In this document: positions 26,989 to 36,433 of the stretch, piece by piece | Numbering within the stretch: position 1 is the first letter of the stretch | Layout of the letters: each line of letters opens with the position of its first letter | NCBI RefSeq assembly: GCF_013004375.1 | Contig: NZ_JABERI010000016.1 | Span: 1-64,000, forward strand | Reading direction: 5' to 3' | DNA length: 64,000 nucleotides | Origin: Acinetobacter terrae | GTDB lineage: Bacteria > Pseudomonadota > Gammaproteobacteria > Pseudomonadales > Moraxellaceae | The notes under the pieces: generated by a model | What the model was told of the DNA's origin: nothing | What the model saw: only the letters and a program-made list of their open reading frames with translations | Databases searched by the model: none | Made by a program: the position numbers and the translations under genes

Positions 26989-27759
26989 ATGCAAATTTAC
27001 TTGGCTCGTAATAATCAACAAGCTGGTCCATACACCTTAGAGCAGTTAAATCAAATGCTCGCTAGTCAGCAAGTTCTGCTTACAGATTTGGCTTGGCACC
27101 AAGGCATGACCGAATGGAAAGCTTTAGGTGAATTAACCCAAGGTAAACTTGTATATCAACCTGAAGGTTATATAGCTCCCGCACCTATCCCTGAGCAACC
27201 CCCTTTCCAGAACTCCAGCTTTAACAAAATACATGTTGAAAAAAAAGCAGCACAAAATAATGAGCTCGCTTCAATTAGCACACGAGTCTTAGCAAAAATT
27301 ATCGATTTATTGCTCTGGTTGCCTGCAGCTGCCATTCCATCTTTTTTCCTAAAACCGGATCAAGTTAATCAGTTATCAGAAATTCAGCAAAAGATGCAGT
27401 CTGCAGACACATCAACTCAAGCAGTCCAGTTACAACAGCAATTATTTACCCTTATTCCAGCAGAAGCTTGGCAAGCAATGCTCATCTACATCATTATTAT
27501 GCTTGGAATTCAGGCATTTATGTTGGCGAAATCTGGGCAAAGTATTGGCAAAAAACTAACCAAAATCAAAATTGTAGATGTGGAAAGTGGTGAGAAAGTA
27601 AGCTTAATGCGTGCATTCACCTTACGCAGTTTCATCTTTATTATTTTAAATTTGCTGTTTATGCCGTTTATCACCATCCTTGACCATGTTTTTGCTATTG
27701 GCGAAAAACGCCAAACTTTGCATGATAAGCTCGCCAAAACCAAAGTGGTCAAACAATAA
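26989..27759 (+). CDS. RDD-family membrane protein with N-terminal GYF_2 domain
   Basis: A 256-residue protein. Residues 1-57 form a GYF_2 domain (LARNNQQAGPYTLEQLNQML...LAWHQGMTEWKAL), a peptide- or partner-binding fold. After a proline-rich linker, an RDD domain (about residues 97-254) has three membrane helices, with the R-D-D residues in STRVLAKIIDLL and GEKRQTLHDKLAKTKVV. RDD proteins are linked to ion/osmolyte transport, but the role here is unknown. There is no clear ribosome binding site before the ATG at 26989. Confidence 0.85.
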   Translation: MQIYLARNNQQAGPYTLEQLNQMLASQQVLLTDLAWHQGMTEWKALGELTQGKLVYQPEGYIAPAPIPEQPPFQNSSFNKIHVEKKAAQNNELASISTRVLAKIIDLLLWLPAAAIPSFFLKPDQVNQLSEIQQKMQSADTSTQAVQLQQQLFTLIPAEAWQAMLIYIIIMLGIQAFMLAKSGQSIGKKLTKIKIVDVESGEKVSLMRAFTLRSFIFIILNLLFMPFITILDHVFAIGEKRQTLHDKLAKTKVVKQ

Positions 27760-27768
27760 TCATACAAG

Positions 27769-27801
27769 AAACAGGGATTATTTTATATCCCTGTTTTTCC
27801 C
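27769..27801 (+). terminator. Terminator of the RDD gene
   Basis: AAACAGGGAT (27769-27778) / ATCCCTGTTT (27787-27796) with an 8-base loop, followed by TTCC. Confidence 0.8.
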
Positions 27802-27916
27802 CAGAATATTGATATTAAAATAAAATTACTATCTTGAAAGTTTAATTCCGAGTAAAAAAATCAGTTTTTATAACAGTCATTTAAAGCCTCTTTACATATA
27901 GCTTAGTTCAACAATA

Positions 27917-28013
27917 TGAGGCATAATGCCTCACAACGTAGCGGTGCCTCATGATTGGGAAGGATTTTCTATGCTTAGAATTTCTAAGTGAAAATAAAAT
28001 ATTTCCAATCATG
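27917..28013 (+). promoter_or_regulatory. Structured leader/operator region upstream of cyoA
   Basis: Nested inverted repeats lie 62-160 bases before cyoA. There is a tight palindrome TGAGGCAT-A-ATGCCTCA (27917-27933), and TGCCTCAT recurs at 27945-27952. Then CATGATTGG (27950-27958) pairs with CCAATCATG (28005-28013), enclosing CTTAGAA-T-TTCTAAG (about 27974-27988). The second TGCCTCAT overlaps the outer stem, so alternative pairings are possible. This could be a repressor site or a folded 5' leader controlling the terminal oxidase. Confidence 0.55.
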
Positions 28014-28075
28014 CGACACTTTAATCGCTATCCCATATTAAATTAGGGAATGGGACTCTTCACCGAGGTTGTAAA

Positions 28076-29149
28076 ATGAGACAAACAATTTTAGCTGTAT
28101 TGTCTTTATCTGCGATGGCTGCACTCTTGACTGGGTGTGGCGGTGATATGGTACTTCTAAACTCAAAAGGTCCAGTTGCTCAAGGTCAATCTGACTTGAT
28201 GATGACTGCGATCTATTTAATGCTTTTGGTGGTCATTCCATCAGCAATTATGGCATTGTGGTTTGGATGGAAATATCGCGCATCGAATAAAGATGCAGAC
28301 TATAAACCTACATGGGCACACTCAACTGCAATTGAAATTGTAGTATGGGGTATACCTGTCATTATTATTGGTATTCTAGCGTGGTTAACTTGGTGGGGTT
28401 CCCACAAGTATGACCCATACCGTCCGGTCGAATCTGATAAAGCACCTTTAACTGTTCAAGTTATTGCTGAACAATTCAAATGGATCTTCATCTACCCTGA
28501 ACAAAACATTGCGACTGTTAACGAAATTCGCTTCCCAGAGAAAACTCCGGTTAGTCTTCGTTTAACTTCCAACTTCACAATGAACTCGTTCTTTATCCCT
28601 GCATTGTCTGGTCAGATTTATGCAATGGCGGGTATGCAGACTCACTTGAACTTCTTGGCAGACGAAACTAGCCCAGCTGAAGGCTACCGCGGTTTCTCTT
28701 CTAACTATTCAGGTTATGGCTTCTCACAAATGCGCTTCCGTGCTCATTCTGTGACAGATGCTCAGTTTGCTGAATGGGTAGCAGCAGTTAAAGCAGGCAA
28801 CGGTACTTCAGTAAATCCTAATGCAGTTCAAAAAGCTGTTTTAGACCAAGCTGAATTTGCAGCTTTACGTGACGGTAACCGTTCTAAGCACCAAATCGAA
28901 GCAATGGTTGTGAATGCCCAAACTCCTGAAGAAAAGGCTGCTGCTGAAGCAATGAAGTCTTATCCGACTAAGCCACATCCAGTGACTTATTATTCTTCAG
29001 TAGAGCCTAAATTGTTCGAATCAGTGATTAACAGATACATGAGTAATTACCACGGTGCTGACCATTCAGCAACTGCTGGTCATGAAGCTGCTGCTTCTGA
29101 TGCTCATGCAAATGTTGAACATGCGACTGCAGCTTCTGTAGAGGAATAA
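28076..29149 (+). CDS. cyoA: Cytochrome bo3 ubiquinol oxidase subunit II
   Basis: A 357-residue lipoprotein subunit of the proton-pumping quinol oxidase. A lipobox LLTGC (Cys about residue 21) is followed by two membrane helices (about residues 40-62 and 88-110) and a periplasmic cupredoxin-like domain. As in quinol oxidases, the CuA cysteine ligands of cytochrome c oxidases are missing. The C-terminus is His/Ala-rich and longer than the E. coli protein. GAGG precedes the ATG; cyoB starts 3 bases after the stop. Confidence 0.96.
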   Translation: MRQTILAVLSLSAMAALLTGCGGDMVLLNSKGPVAQGQSDLMMTAIYLMLLVVIPSAIMALWFGWKYRASNKDADYKPTWAHSTAIEIVVWGIPVIIIGILAWLTWWGSHKYDPYRPVESDKAPLTVQVIAEQFKWIFIYPEQNIATVNEIRFPEKTPVSLRLTSNFTMNSFFIPALSGQIYAMAGMQTHLNFLADETSPAEGYRGFSSNYSGYGFSQMRFRAHSVTDAQFAEWVAAVKAGNGTSVNPNAVQKAVLDQAEFAALRDGNRSKHQIEAMVVNAQTPEEKAAAEAMKSYPTKPHPVTYYSSVEPKLFESVINRYMSNYHGADHSATAGHEAAASDAHANVEHATAASVEE

Positions 29150-29152
29150 GAC

Positions 29153-31141
29153 ATGAGCTTATTAGGTAAGTTAGGTCCGGATTCAATTCCACACGATCCA
29201 ATTGTATTGGTGACTGTTGCGATGATGATCCTAGGTGGCCTTGCAGTCGTTGCAGGGATTACCTACTTTAAAAAATGGAACTACTTGTGGACTGAATGGT
29301 TCACTTCTGTAGACCATAAAAAAATTGGTATCATGTATATCTTCGTCTCTGTAATCATGTTAGTTCGTGGTTTTGCAGATGCGATCATGATGCGTCTTCA
29401 GCAGTTCCTTGCAAAAGGTGGTGGTGAAGGCTATTTACATCCTGAACATTACGATCAGATCTTTACTGCCCATGGCGTAATCATGATCTTCTTCGTAGCG
29501 ATGGGTCTTGTAGTCGGCTTAATGAACATCTCTGTACCATTACAGATTGGTGCTCGTGACGTTGCCTTCCCATTATTGAACTCTCTAAGTTTCTGGTTAT
29601 TTGCCGGCGCTGCGGGTCTGATGATGGCTTCTCTTGCACTGGGTGAATTCGCTGCAACTGGTTGGATGGCTTACCCTCCACTATCAGGCATTGAATATTC
29701 TCCGGGCGTAGGTGTTGACTACTATATCTGGGCACTTCAAATTTCAGGCTTGGGTACGCTTTTAACCGGTGTTAACTTCTTTGTTACCATCATTAAAATG
29801 CGCGCACCTGGCATGACACTGATGGATATGCCGATCTTTACCTGGACATCTTTATGTACAGCAGTATTGATCATTGCAGCTTTCCCTGTGTTAACTGCAA
29901 CTATTGCAATGTTAACGCTTGACCGTTACTTCGGTTTCCACTTCTTTACAAATGACTTGGGTGGTAGCCCGATGTTGTATGTAAACTTGATTTGGACTTG
30001 GGGTCACCCGGAAGTTTACATCTTGGTATTACCTGCATTCGGTATTTACTCAGAAGTTGTAGCAACTTTCTCGCGCAAAGCATTGTTCGGTTACAAATCA
30101 ATGGTGTATGCAACTGTAGCAATCACAGTATTGTCTTTCGTTGTATGGGTTCACCACTTCTTTACCATGGGTGCTGGTGCCAACGTTAACGCGTTCTTCG
30201 GTATCATGACCATGATTATTGCCATCCCTACTGGTGTGAAAATCTTCTCTTGGTTATTCACCATGTACAAGGGTCGCATTACCTTTACAACACCAATGCT
30301 TTGGACACTTGGCTTCCTTGTGACTTTTGGTATCGGTGGTTTAACGGGTGTATTAATGGCAGTTCCACCAGCGGACTTCTTGGTACATAACTCGTTATTC
30401 TTGATTGCTCACTTCCATAACGTAATTATTGGTGGTGTAGTATTTGCAATGTTCGCAGGTATCATTTTCTACTGGCCAAAAATGTTTGGTTGGAAATTGA
30501 ATGAAACTTGGGGCAAAGCAGCTTTCTGGTTCTGGTTCTTCGGTTTCTATTTTGCATTCATGCCACTTTATATCCTTGGTTTCATGGGTATGACTCGTCG
30601 TCTGAATACATATGACAACCCAGAGTGGGATCCATACATTGCTATTGCACTCTTTGGTGCTGTTCTTGTTGCACTTGGTATTGCATGTTTCTTAATGCAA
30701 ATCATTGTTGGTTTCTTACAACGCAACAACAATATCGATAACACTGGCGATATCTGGGATGGTCGTACTTTAGAATGGGCTACTTCTTCACCTGCTCCTT
30801 TCTATAACTTTGCACATCTTCCTAAGATCAATGGTATTGATACTTTCTGGACTGACAAAGAAAATGGCATCGCATATGCCAAACCAACTCAGTATGAAGA
30901 CGTTCATATGCCAACCAACCGTGCGGCTGGTTTCGTGATTGCAATGTTAATTACTGTAATGGGCTTTGCTTTAATCTGGCATATCTGGTGGTTAGTAGCT
31001 GTTGGATTCATTGGTGCTATCGTTTCGTTTATCGTAAGTTCATTCACTAAGAAAGTGGATTACTATGTGCCTGCTGCTGAAGTAGAACGCATTGAAAACG
31101 AACGCTATGCGATTCTTGAAAAACACTTGAAGAAGGACTAA
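29153..31141 (+). CDS. cyoB: Cytochrome bo3 ubiquinol oxidase subunit I
   Basis: A 662-residue heme-copper oxidase core with about 15 helices. It carries heme b, heme o3 and CuB and reduces oxygen to water while pumping protons. Key motifs are HGVIMIFF (heme b ligand), [17 protein letters not shown] (CuB His and the cross-linked Tyr), [10 protein letters not shown] (CuB His pair) and [12 protein letters not shown] (heme o3 and heme b ligands). GAGGA lies 8 bases before the ATG. Neighbouring cyo genes follow with gaps of a few bases. Confidence 0.98.
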   Translation: MSLLGKLGPDSIPHDPIVLVTVAMMILGGLAVVAGITYFKKWNYLWTEWFTSVDHKKIGIMYIFVSVIMLVRGFADAIMMRLQQFLAKGGGEGYLHPEHYDQIFTAHGVIMIFFVAMGLVVGLMNISVPLQIGARDVAFPLLNSLSFWLFAGAAGLMMASLALGEFAATGWMAYPPLSGIEYSPGVGVDYYIWALQISGLGTLLTGVNFFVTIIKMRAPGMTLMDMPIFTWTSLCTAVLIIAAFPVLTATIAMLTLDRYFGFHFFTNDLGGSPMLYVNLIWTWGHPEVYILVLPAFGIYSEVVATFSRKALFGYKSMVYATVAITVLSFVVWVHHFFTMGAGANVNAFFGIMTMIIAIPTGVKIFSWLFTMYKGRITFTTPMLWTLGFLVTFGIGGLTGVLMAVPPADFLVHNSLFLIAHFHNVIIGGVVFAMFAGIIFYWPKMFGWKLNETWGKAAFWFWFFGFYFAFMPLYILGFMGMTRRLNTYDNPEWDPYIAIALFGAVLVALGIACFLMQIIVGFLQRNNNIDNTGDIWDGRTLEWATSSPAPFYNFAHLPKINGIDTFWTDKENGIAYAKPTQYEDVHMPTNRAAGFVIAMLITVMGFALIWHIWWLVAVGFIGAIVSFIVSSFTKKVDYYVPAAEVERIENERYAILEKHLKKD

Positions 31142-31145
31142 GACA

Positions 31146-31763
31146 ATGGCTGAAGTACTTCATCACGACAACCAAGGACACGATGAGCATCATCACGATG
31201 ATACTGACATCACCGTCTTTGGTTTCTGGACTTACTTGATGAGTGACTTGATCCTATTCGGGACACTCTTCATCGCGTTCGCTGTATTAAGCAGTCACAT
31301 TCCTGTTGGTACTCCAAGTGCTAAAGAGCTTTTTGGTGATTCTTTAGGTTTCGTTTTAACTGAAACTTTCGCTCTCTTGATCTCTTCTGTGACCTTCGGT
31401 TTTGCCGTACTTGCTTCATACAAGAAAAATGTGGGTCAAGTTTTAACTTGGTTAGCAATTACATGGCTATTTGGTGCTGCCTTCATCGGTATGGAACTTT
31501 ATGAGTTCAATCACCTTGTACACGCTGGCCATGGCCCAAGCACAAGTGCGTTCTTATCTGCGTTCTTTACCTTAGTTGGTACGCACGGTATTCACGTAAC
31601 TTCTGGTTTGGTATGGATGCTTGTGTTGATGTATCAAATCAAGAAAAATGGTTTGACACTTCCAAACACTCGTCGTCTTGCTTGCCTAAGCTTGTTCTGG
31701 CACTTCCTTGACATCGTTTGGATCTGTGTATTCAGCGTAGTTTACTTGATGGGAGTTCTCTAA
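31146..31763 (+). CDS. cyoC: Cytochrome bo3 ubiquinol oxidase subunit III
   Basis: A 205-residue five-helix subunit stabilising the oxidase. The N-terminus is His/Asp-rich ([12 protein letters not shown]), then [24 protein letters not shown], the conserved GMELYEF and [13 protein letters not shown], and [20 protein letters not shown] at the end match family III subunits. AAGGA precedes the ATG, 4 bases after cyoB. Its TAA overlaps the cyoD ATG by one base. Confidence 0.96.
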   Translation: MAEVLHHDNQGHDEHHHDDTDITVFGFWTYLMSDLILFGTLFIAFAVLSSHIPVGTPSAKELFGDSLGFVLTETFALLISSVTFGFAVLASYKKNVGQVLTWLAITWLFGAAFIGMELYEFNHLVHAGHGPSTSAFLSAFFTLVGTHGIHVTSGLVWMLVLMYQIKKNGLTLPNTRRLACLSLFWHFLDIVWICVFSVVYLMGVL

Positions 31764-32089
31764 TGAGTCACGATCACACTTCTGCTGGTGCATCGCACGG
31801 TAACTTAAAACAATATACTGTCGGTTTCATCCTTTCAGTTGCTCTCACTATCATTCCTTTTGGAATGGTAATGAGCGGTGGCTTTGGACGTGGTATTTTG
31901 GTTACTGTAATTGCTATTACTGCAGTTGCTCAGGTTTTAGTACAGCTCATGTTCTTCTTGCACATGAACTCTTCTTCAGAGCAACGTTGGAACGTGATTG
32001 CATTTATTTATACAATATTAACCATCGCTATTCTTTTAGTGGGTTCTGTATGGATCATGAACTACCTTCACTACAACATGATGATCTAA
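31763..32089 (+). CDS. cyoD: Cytochrome bo3 ubiquinol oxidase subunit IV
   Basis: A 108-residue three-helix subunit that assists CuB insertion. The start at 31763 (MSHDHTSAG) overlaps the cyoC stop in TAATG and has GGGAG upstream, so the longer open frame from 31718 is rejected. Motifs typical of CyoD are KQYTVGFILSVALTIIPF, QVLVQLMFFLHMN and the final helix ILLVGSVWIMNYLHYN. Confidence 0.95.
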   Translation: MSHDHTSAGASHGNLKQYTVGFILSVALTIIPFGMVMSGGFGRGILVTVIAITAVAQVLVQLMFFLHMNSSSEQRWNVIAFIYTILTIAILLVGSVWIMNYLHYNMMI

Positions 32090-32099
32090 ACTGATTGTC

Positions 32100-32978
32100 A
32101 TGCTGAAAAAGTATTTATTCCTGACTAAACCAGGAATTCTCTTTGGTAACTTTGTTACCACTTTGGGCGGCTATTTCTTAGCCGCTCAAGGTTCTGTAGA
32201 TTTCCTTTTATTGCTTATTACCCTCCTTGGTACAACTTTAGTTGTTGCCTCTGGTTGTGTGGTCAATAACGTTATTGACCAAGACATCGACCAAAAAATG
32301 CAGCGCACACAAAATCGTGCGATGGTTAAAAAATCCATTTCCGTTCCTGTGGCTTTGGTGTATTCCTTAGTACTGGGCGTGATTGGTTTTAGCATTTTAT
32401 GGTTCTGGGTAAATGCGTACGCTTTTTTATTTGCAGTGATTGGTTTTGTAGTCTATGTGGTGTTTTATAGCCTTTGGACAAAACGCACAACAATTCACCA
32501 AACAGTTATTGGAAGTATTTCTGGTGCAAGCCCACCAGTGATTGGATATACCGCTGTTAGTAATGAATTTGACTTAGCTGCACTGCTTATCTTTATTGGT
32601 TATGCACTTTGGCAAATGCCCCATTCATGGGCGATTGCAGTATATCGTTTTGATGACTACAAAAATGCAGGTATTCCGATTCTCCCTGTAGCACGTTCCA
32701 TTTTACGTACTAAAATTGAATCACTGATTTATGTTGTATTATTTACCATTACAATGAATGCCTTGTTTGTATATGGTTATGTAAACTGGCTGTATCTCGT
32801 TATTTTAAACGCGTTATGCATTTATTGGTTTTATATTGGTGTACTTGGCTTTAAAGCTGAAAATGACCAATTATGGGCAAAACGCTTTTTCCTGTTTTCG
32901 GTTATTCTGATTACAATCATCAGTATATGTTTTAGTTTTACCTCCCAAGCACCAGCAACACAAATCGTATTTTTTTAA
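32100..32978 (+). CDS. cyoE: Protoheme IX farnesyltransferase (heme O synthase)
   Basis: A 292-residue UbiA-family membrane prenyltransferase that attaches a farnesyl group to heme B, making the heme O of the bo3 oxidase. The prenyl-diphosphate motif is NVIDQDIDQKMQRTQNR (about residues 58-74), with the second acidic site in YRFDDYKNAGIPILPV (about residue 180). It ends the cyo operon, 10 bases after cyoD, followed by a strong terminator. Confidence 0.96.
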   Translation: MLKKYLFLTKPGILFGNFVTTLGGYFLAAQGSVDFLLLLITLLGTTLVVASGCVVNNVIDQDIDQKMQRTQNRAMVKKSISVPVALVYSLVLGVIGFSILWFWVNAYAFLFAVIGFVVYVVFYSLWTKRTTIHQTVIGSISGASPPVIGYTAVSNEFDLAALLIFIGYALWQMPHSWAIAVYRFDDYKNAGIPILPVARSILRTKIESLIYVVLFTITMNALFVYGYVNWLYLVILNALCIYWFYIGVLGFKAENDQLWAKRFFLFSVILITIISICFSFTSQAPATQIVFF

Positions 32979-33010
32979 AAAAGATAGAGTTTAACTCTAT
33001 CTTTTTTTTC
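32977..33010 (+). terminator. Terminator of the cyo operon
   Basis: GATAGAGTT (32983-32991) / AACTCTATC (32993-33001) flanked by an A-run and an eight-base T-run. It overlaps the cyoE stop codon. Confidence 0.9.
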
Positions 33011-33162
33011 ACCCTTCAATTTTCATTACTCTAAAAGACCGATTCAATATCCCCTTCCATTTTCATCTATTCCAGCTTCCGCATGTCCAGGCTTGTATGC
33101 AAATCAATCATTACAAAAAGATTCCCTTGTAATTCCTCCCTAAAACCACTAAAATTCACGCT

Positions 33163-33250
33163 TCGCAATTTTTGCGACACAACTTTGGTTGTGACTCCTT
33201 GCTTCTGGCTTTTCAAAAGTTAGGGGCTGCACAAACCGTAAGGAGCTGAC
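33163..33250 (+). promoter_or_regulatory. rpsF leader with hairpins and possible S6:S18 binding motif
   Basis: Two neat hairpins, TCGCAA/TTGCGA (33163-33177) and CACAAC/GTTGTG (33178-33193), precede a third possible stem GGCT (33225-33228) / AGCT (33244-33247). The third encloses ACCG (CCG at 33236-33238) and the ribosome binding site AAGGAG. A stem presenting CCG next to the binding site is what is known for the S6:S18 autoregulatory mRNA motif. The match is by eye and partial. Confidence 0.45.
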
Positions 33251-33251
33251 A

Positions 33252-33638
33252 ATGCGTCACTACGAAATCGTACTTTTGGTACATCCAGACCAAAGCGATC
33301 AAGTTGTGGGTATGGTAGAACGTTACCTAACTCACATCAAAGAAGCTGAAGGTCAAATTCACCGTTTAGAAGATTGGGGCCGTCGTCAATTGGCTTACCC
33401 AATTAACAAAATTCATAAAGCTCACTACATTTTAATGAATGTTGAATGTGGTCAAACTACGCTTAATGAATTAGAAGAATTGTTCCGTTATAACGATGCA
33501 ATCCTTCGTAATGTTATTATTCGTCGTGAAAACGCAATCACTGAAGAATCATTGCTTGCTAAAAGTGCTGAAGAAAAACGTGCGCGTAAAGCACAACGTG
33601 AAGAAGCACAACAATCTCAAGACTCTGCTGAAGCATAA
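33252..33638 (+). CDS. rpsF: 30S ribosomal protein S6
   Basis: A 128-residue small-subunit protein that pairs with S18 on the platform. The start [32 protein letters not shown] and the HYILMNVE strand are diagnostic. The C-terminus is an acidic tail ([13 protein letters not shown]), as in E. coli, where glutamates are added by RimK. AAGGAG lies 7 bases ahead of the ATG. It is first of the rpsF-rpsR-rplI operon. Confidence 0.97.
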   Translation: MRHYEIVLLVHPDQSDQVVGMVERYLTHIKEAEGQIHRLEDWGRRQLAYPINKIHKAHYILMNVECGQTTLNELEELFRYNDAILRNVIIRRENAITEESLLAKSAEEKRARKAQREEAQQSQDSAEA

Positions 33639-33649
33639 GGAGAACATTA

Positions 33650-33877
33650 ATGGCACGTTTTTACCGTCGTCGCAAGTTCTGCCGCTTTACAGCTGAGAAA
33701 GTTGCGTACATCGACTACAAAGATATCGATACTTTAAAACAGTACATCACTGAAAACGGCAAGATTGTTCCTAGCCGTATTACAGGTACTAAAGCTCGTT
33801 ACCAACGTCAATTAGCGCTTGCTATTAAACAAGCTCGTTACTTGGCTTTGATCCCTTACACTGACAATCATAAGTGA
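33650..33877 (+). CDS. rpsR: 30S ribosomal protein S18
   Basis: A 75-residue basic protein starting [17 protein letters not shown], with [27 protein letters not shown], the conserved rRNA- and S6-binding core. It lies 11 bases after rpsF with AAGGAGA ahead of the ATG, and rplI follows 9 bases later. Length and composition are standard. Confidence 0.97.
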   Translation: MARFYRRRKFCRFTAEKVAYIDYKDIDTLKQYITENGKIVPSRITGTKARYQRQLALAIKQARYLALIPYTDNHK

Positions 33878-33886
33878 GGTTGAGCT

Positions 33887-34333
33887 GTGGATATTATTTT
33901 ATTACAACGCATTAAAAACCTTGGTAAATTAGGCGATAAAGTTTCAGTTAAAGCTGGTTACGGCCGCAACTACCTTATCCCTCAAGGTCAAGCAGTAGCA
34001 GCGACTGAGTCGAATACTGCTGCTTTTGAAGCTCGTCGTGCAGAACTTGAGAAAGCTGAAGCTGATGTTTTAGCTGCTGCTCAAGCACGTGCTGACCAAT
34101 TGAACGAAGTTAACATCGTAATCACTGCTAAAGCTGGTGACGAAGGTAAACTATTCGGTTCAATCGGTACTCGTGACATCGCTGACGCGTTGACAAATGC
34201 TGGTCTAGAAGTTGACCGTGCGGAAGTTCGTCTTCCAAATGGCGCGCTTCGTCACACTGGCGAATTCAACATCGCAATCCAATTGCATCATGATGTTATT
34301 GCTGAAGTTCTCGTTACTATCGTATCTGAGTAA
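33887..34333 (+). CDS. rplI: 50S ribosomal protein L9
   Basis: A 148-residue large-subunit protein. The N-terminal rRNA-binding domain has [34 protein letters not shown], then a long connecting helix ([21 protein letters not shown]) and the C-terminal domain with [14 protein letters not shown]. It starts at GTG (33887) with GAGGTTGAGC upstream. It ends the S6-S18-L9 operon with a strong terminator. Confidence 0.97.
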   Translation: MDIILLQRIKNLGKLGDKVSVKAGYGRNYLIPQGQAVAATESNTAAFEARRAELEKAEADVLAAAQARADQLNEVNIVITAKAGDEGKLFGSIGTRDIADALTNAGLEVDRAEVRLPNGALRHTGEFNIAIQLHHDVIAEVLVTIVSE

Positions 34334-34344
34334 TTTTTGCAAGA

Positions 34345-34375
34345 AAAAGAGCATGCTTTTGCATGCTCTTTTTTT
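34345..34375 (+). terminator. Terminator of rpsF-rpsR-rplI
   Basis: AAGAGCATGC (34347-34356) TTTT GCATGCTCTT (34361-34370), followed by TTTTT. Confidence 0.95.
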
Positions 34376-34583
34376 ATCTCTGAAAATAGTCAAAATAGCT
34401 TATCCAGATTTACTCAAAAGTAGTGAATACAATTTATTTTTACTGTTTTTAGCTAAATGAAATTTTCGATTCGCATTTTTTTAAAGAACGCGTATGATCT
34501 GTTTAGACGAAGATCATTGAAAATTCATTATTCGTCCCAATTTCTAAATTACTCATTTATCGCATTTAAAATCAGGGTTTTAT

Positions 34584-36035
34584 ATGTCACAGGCGAATGC
34601 CAATTCTAAAGCTACGCTTAACTCATCTAAAGTAGATAATAAAGGAAATGAGTCAGGTCAATTAAAAGAGTTCCGTACCCCACCGCATAACTTGGCGATC
34701 GAGCAAGCTGTACTTGCAGCGCTGATGACCGTTGCTGAATCTTTTGAACAAGTTGGTGATGTACTCAGTGAAAATGATTTTTACGCGACACGTCATAAGT
34801 ATATTTTTCGCGCCATTGAAAAATTAACCCAAGAAAACTCGCCTTACGATGCCGTTTTGGTCAATGACTGGCTGATCAAACAGAATTTGCTTGATGCTGT
34901 CGGTGGTGAAGAATATTTAATGCAATTAATGGCAGACTCACCTTCCAGTTTTTACAACCTGGAAACCTATGCCAATAAAATTAAAGAATTTTCTACTTTA
35001 CGCAGCATGATTAAAGTCAGCTCTGAAATTTTACAGAATGCTTATGACACCAAAGGTCGTAGTGTCAGTGAAATTTTAGACTTGGCTGAAACCAATATTT
35101 TCTCCATTGCTGAACAACATAATAACAATGCCAAAGCTCAAGGTCCAAAACCCATTAATGCCGTGGTTGCAGACGTATTTGACAAGTTAAATGAACTTTC
35201 TCAAATGGAAGGCAGCATTACCGGTTTAACCTCTGGGTTTATGGAACTGGATAATAAAACTTCGGGTATGCAATCGGGTGACTTGATTATTGTCGCTGCA
35301 CGTCCATCTATGGGTAAAACCACTTTTGCCATGAACCTGGTGGAAAGTGTGCTGTTTAACTGTGACTTGCCTGCCCTGGTATTCTCCATGGAGATGCCAG
35401 CAGATTCGATTGCCATGCGTTTAATCTCGGCTTACGGTAAAGTTCACCAAGGTCATTTACGTTCAGGCAAACTGGATGGTGATGAATGGTCCAAAGTCAC
35501 CGGTACGATTTTACAACTTCAAGAAAAAAACCTGTACATTGATGATTCATCCGCCCTTCCACCCACAGAATTACGCGCCCGCGCACGTCGTATTGCGAAA
35601 ATGCATGGTGGTAAAATTGGCTGTATCATGGTCGATTACCTACAGTTAATGAAAGTACCTGGTATGGGCGACAACCGTGTCGGTGAGATCTCGGAAATTT
35701 CACGAAGCTTAAAAGCTTTGGCCAAAGAAATGATGTGTCCGGTGATTGCACTTTCACAGCTTAACCGTTCACTGGAAAACCGACCAAACAAACGCCCTGT
35801 GATGTCTGACCTTCGTGAATCCGGTGCGATCGAGCAGGATGCCGATTTGATTATGTTTATTTACCGTGATGAGGTTTATAACAAAGAATCGAAAGAAGCC
35901 GGTACTGCCGAAATTATTATTGGTAAACAGCGTAACGGTCCGATCGGTACAGTTCGTCTGGCTTTTGAAGGTCAATACACGCGATTTAGTAACCTTTCAC
36001 CAGAGTTTTATGCTCAATATAATGATGAAGAATAA
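34584..36035 (+). CDS. dnaB: Replicative DNA helicase
   Basis: A 483-residue hexameric 5'-3' helicase of the replication fork. An N-terminal Ser/Asn-rich leader (about 30 residues) precedes PHNLAIEQAVLAALM of the DnaB N domain. The RecA-like domain has Walker A ARPSMGKTTFAMN (about residues 236-248), the Walker B IGCIMVDYLQLM and the DLRESGAIEQDADLI and GKQRNGPIG motifs near the end. No intein is present. AGGG precedes the ATG and alr lies downstream, as in many gammaproteobacteria. Confidence 0.97.
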   Translation: MSQANANSKATLNSSKVDNKGNESGQLKEFRTPPHNLAIEQAVLAALMTVAESFEQVGDVLSENDFYATRHKYIFRAIEKLTQENSPYDAVLVNDWLIKQNLLDAVGGEEYLMQLMADSPSSFYNLETYANKIKEFSTLRSMIKVSSEILQNAYDTKGRSVSEILDLAETNIFSIAEQHNNNAKAQGPKPINAVVADVFDKLNELSQMEGSITGLTSGFMELDNKTSGMQSGDLIIVAARPSMGKTTFAMNLVESVLFNCDLPALVFSMEMPADSIAMRLISAYGKVHQGHLRSGKLDGDEWSKVTGTILQLQEKNLYIDDSSALPPTELRARARRIAKMHGGKIGCIMVDYLQLMKVPGMGDNRVGEISEISRSLKALAKEMMCPVIALSQLNRSLENRPNKRPVMSDLRESGAIEQDADLIMFIYRDEVYNKESKEAGTAEIIIGKQRNGPIGTVRLAFEGQYTRFSNLSPEFYAQYNDEE

Positions 36036-36040
36036 GTAAT

Positions 36041-36072
36041 AAAAAAACGAGGTGATGACCTCGTTTTTTTTA
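36041..36072 (+). terminator. Terminator of dnaB
   Basis: AAAAAAACGAGGT (36041-36053) GATG ACCTCGTTTTTTT (36058-36070): a 13-bp stem that includes the T-run. Confidence 0.94.
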
Positions 36073-36433
36073 ACTGACTATTTTCTCACAGTCTGCTCTT
36101 TAATCATTTAAATTGAAACATGATTTCAGCGCAGCATCTTTTTATACTGCTCATTCAACTTAAATATTAGAAAAGATCAAATAACAATATTCCGCCTACC
36201 CTGATATTTTAATAATAGAATCAAACAATGCTATCTAAAATTTTATTGAAATATACTTTAAATTAGTGTTTATTTTCAGTCATAGGAATACAATATGGCA
36301 CTCTATTCTGCTTAAGTTGCTCACTCCCTTTTGAGTGAGATGACAAGCATATCTTCAAGATTCTGATCGTAGCTTATAAGTAATTTTATTCAAATTGCTG
36401 TAATGTTTCATGTAACCCCAAGGAGTAACTAGG
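36073..36433. other. dnaB-alr spacer
   Basis: About 360 AT-rich bases. A small hairpin CTCACTC/GAGTGAG (36320-36326 with 36333-36339) lies about 95 bases before alr. An AAGGAG site at 36419-36424 belongs to alr. The alr promoter should lie here because dnaB is terminated, but I cannot place it confidently. Confidence 0.4.

Noticed and set aside
34212..34460. Second frame over the end of rplI
   Set aside because: It overlaps a certain ribosomal-protein gene and its terminator in a different frame, with no independent support.
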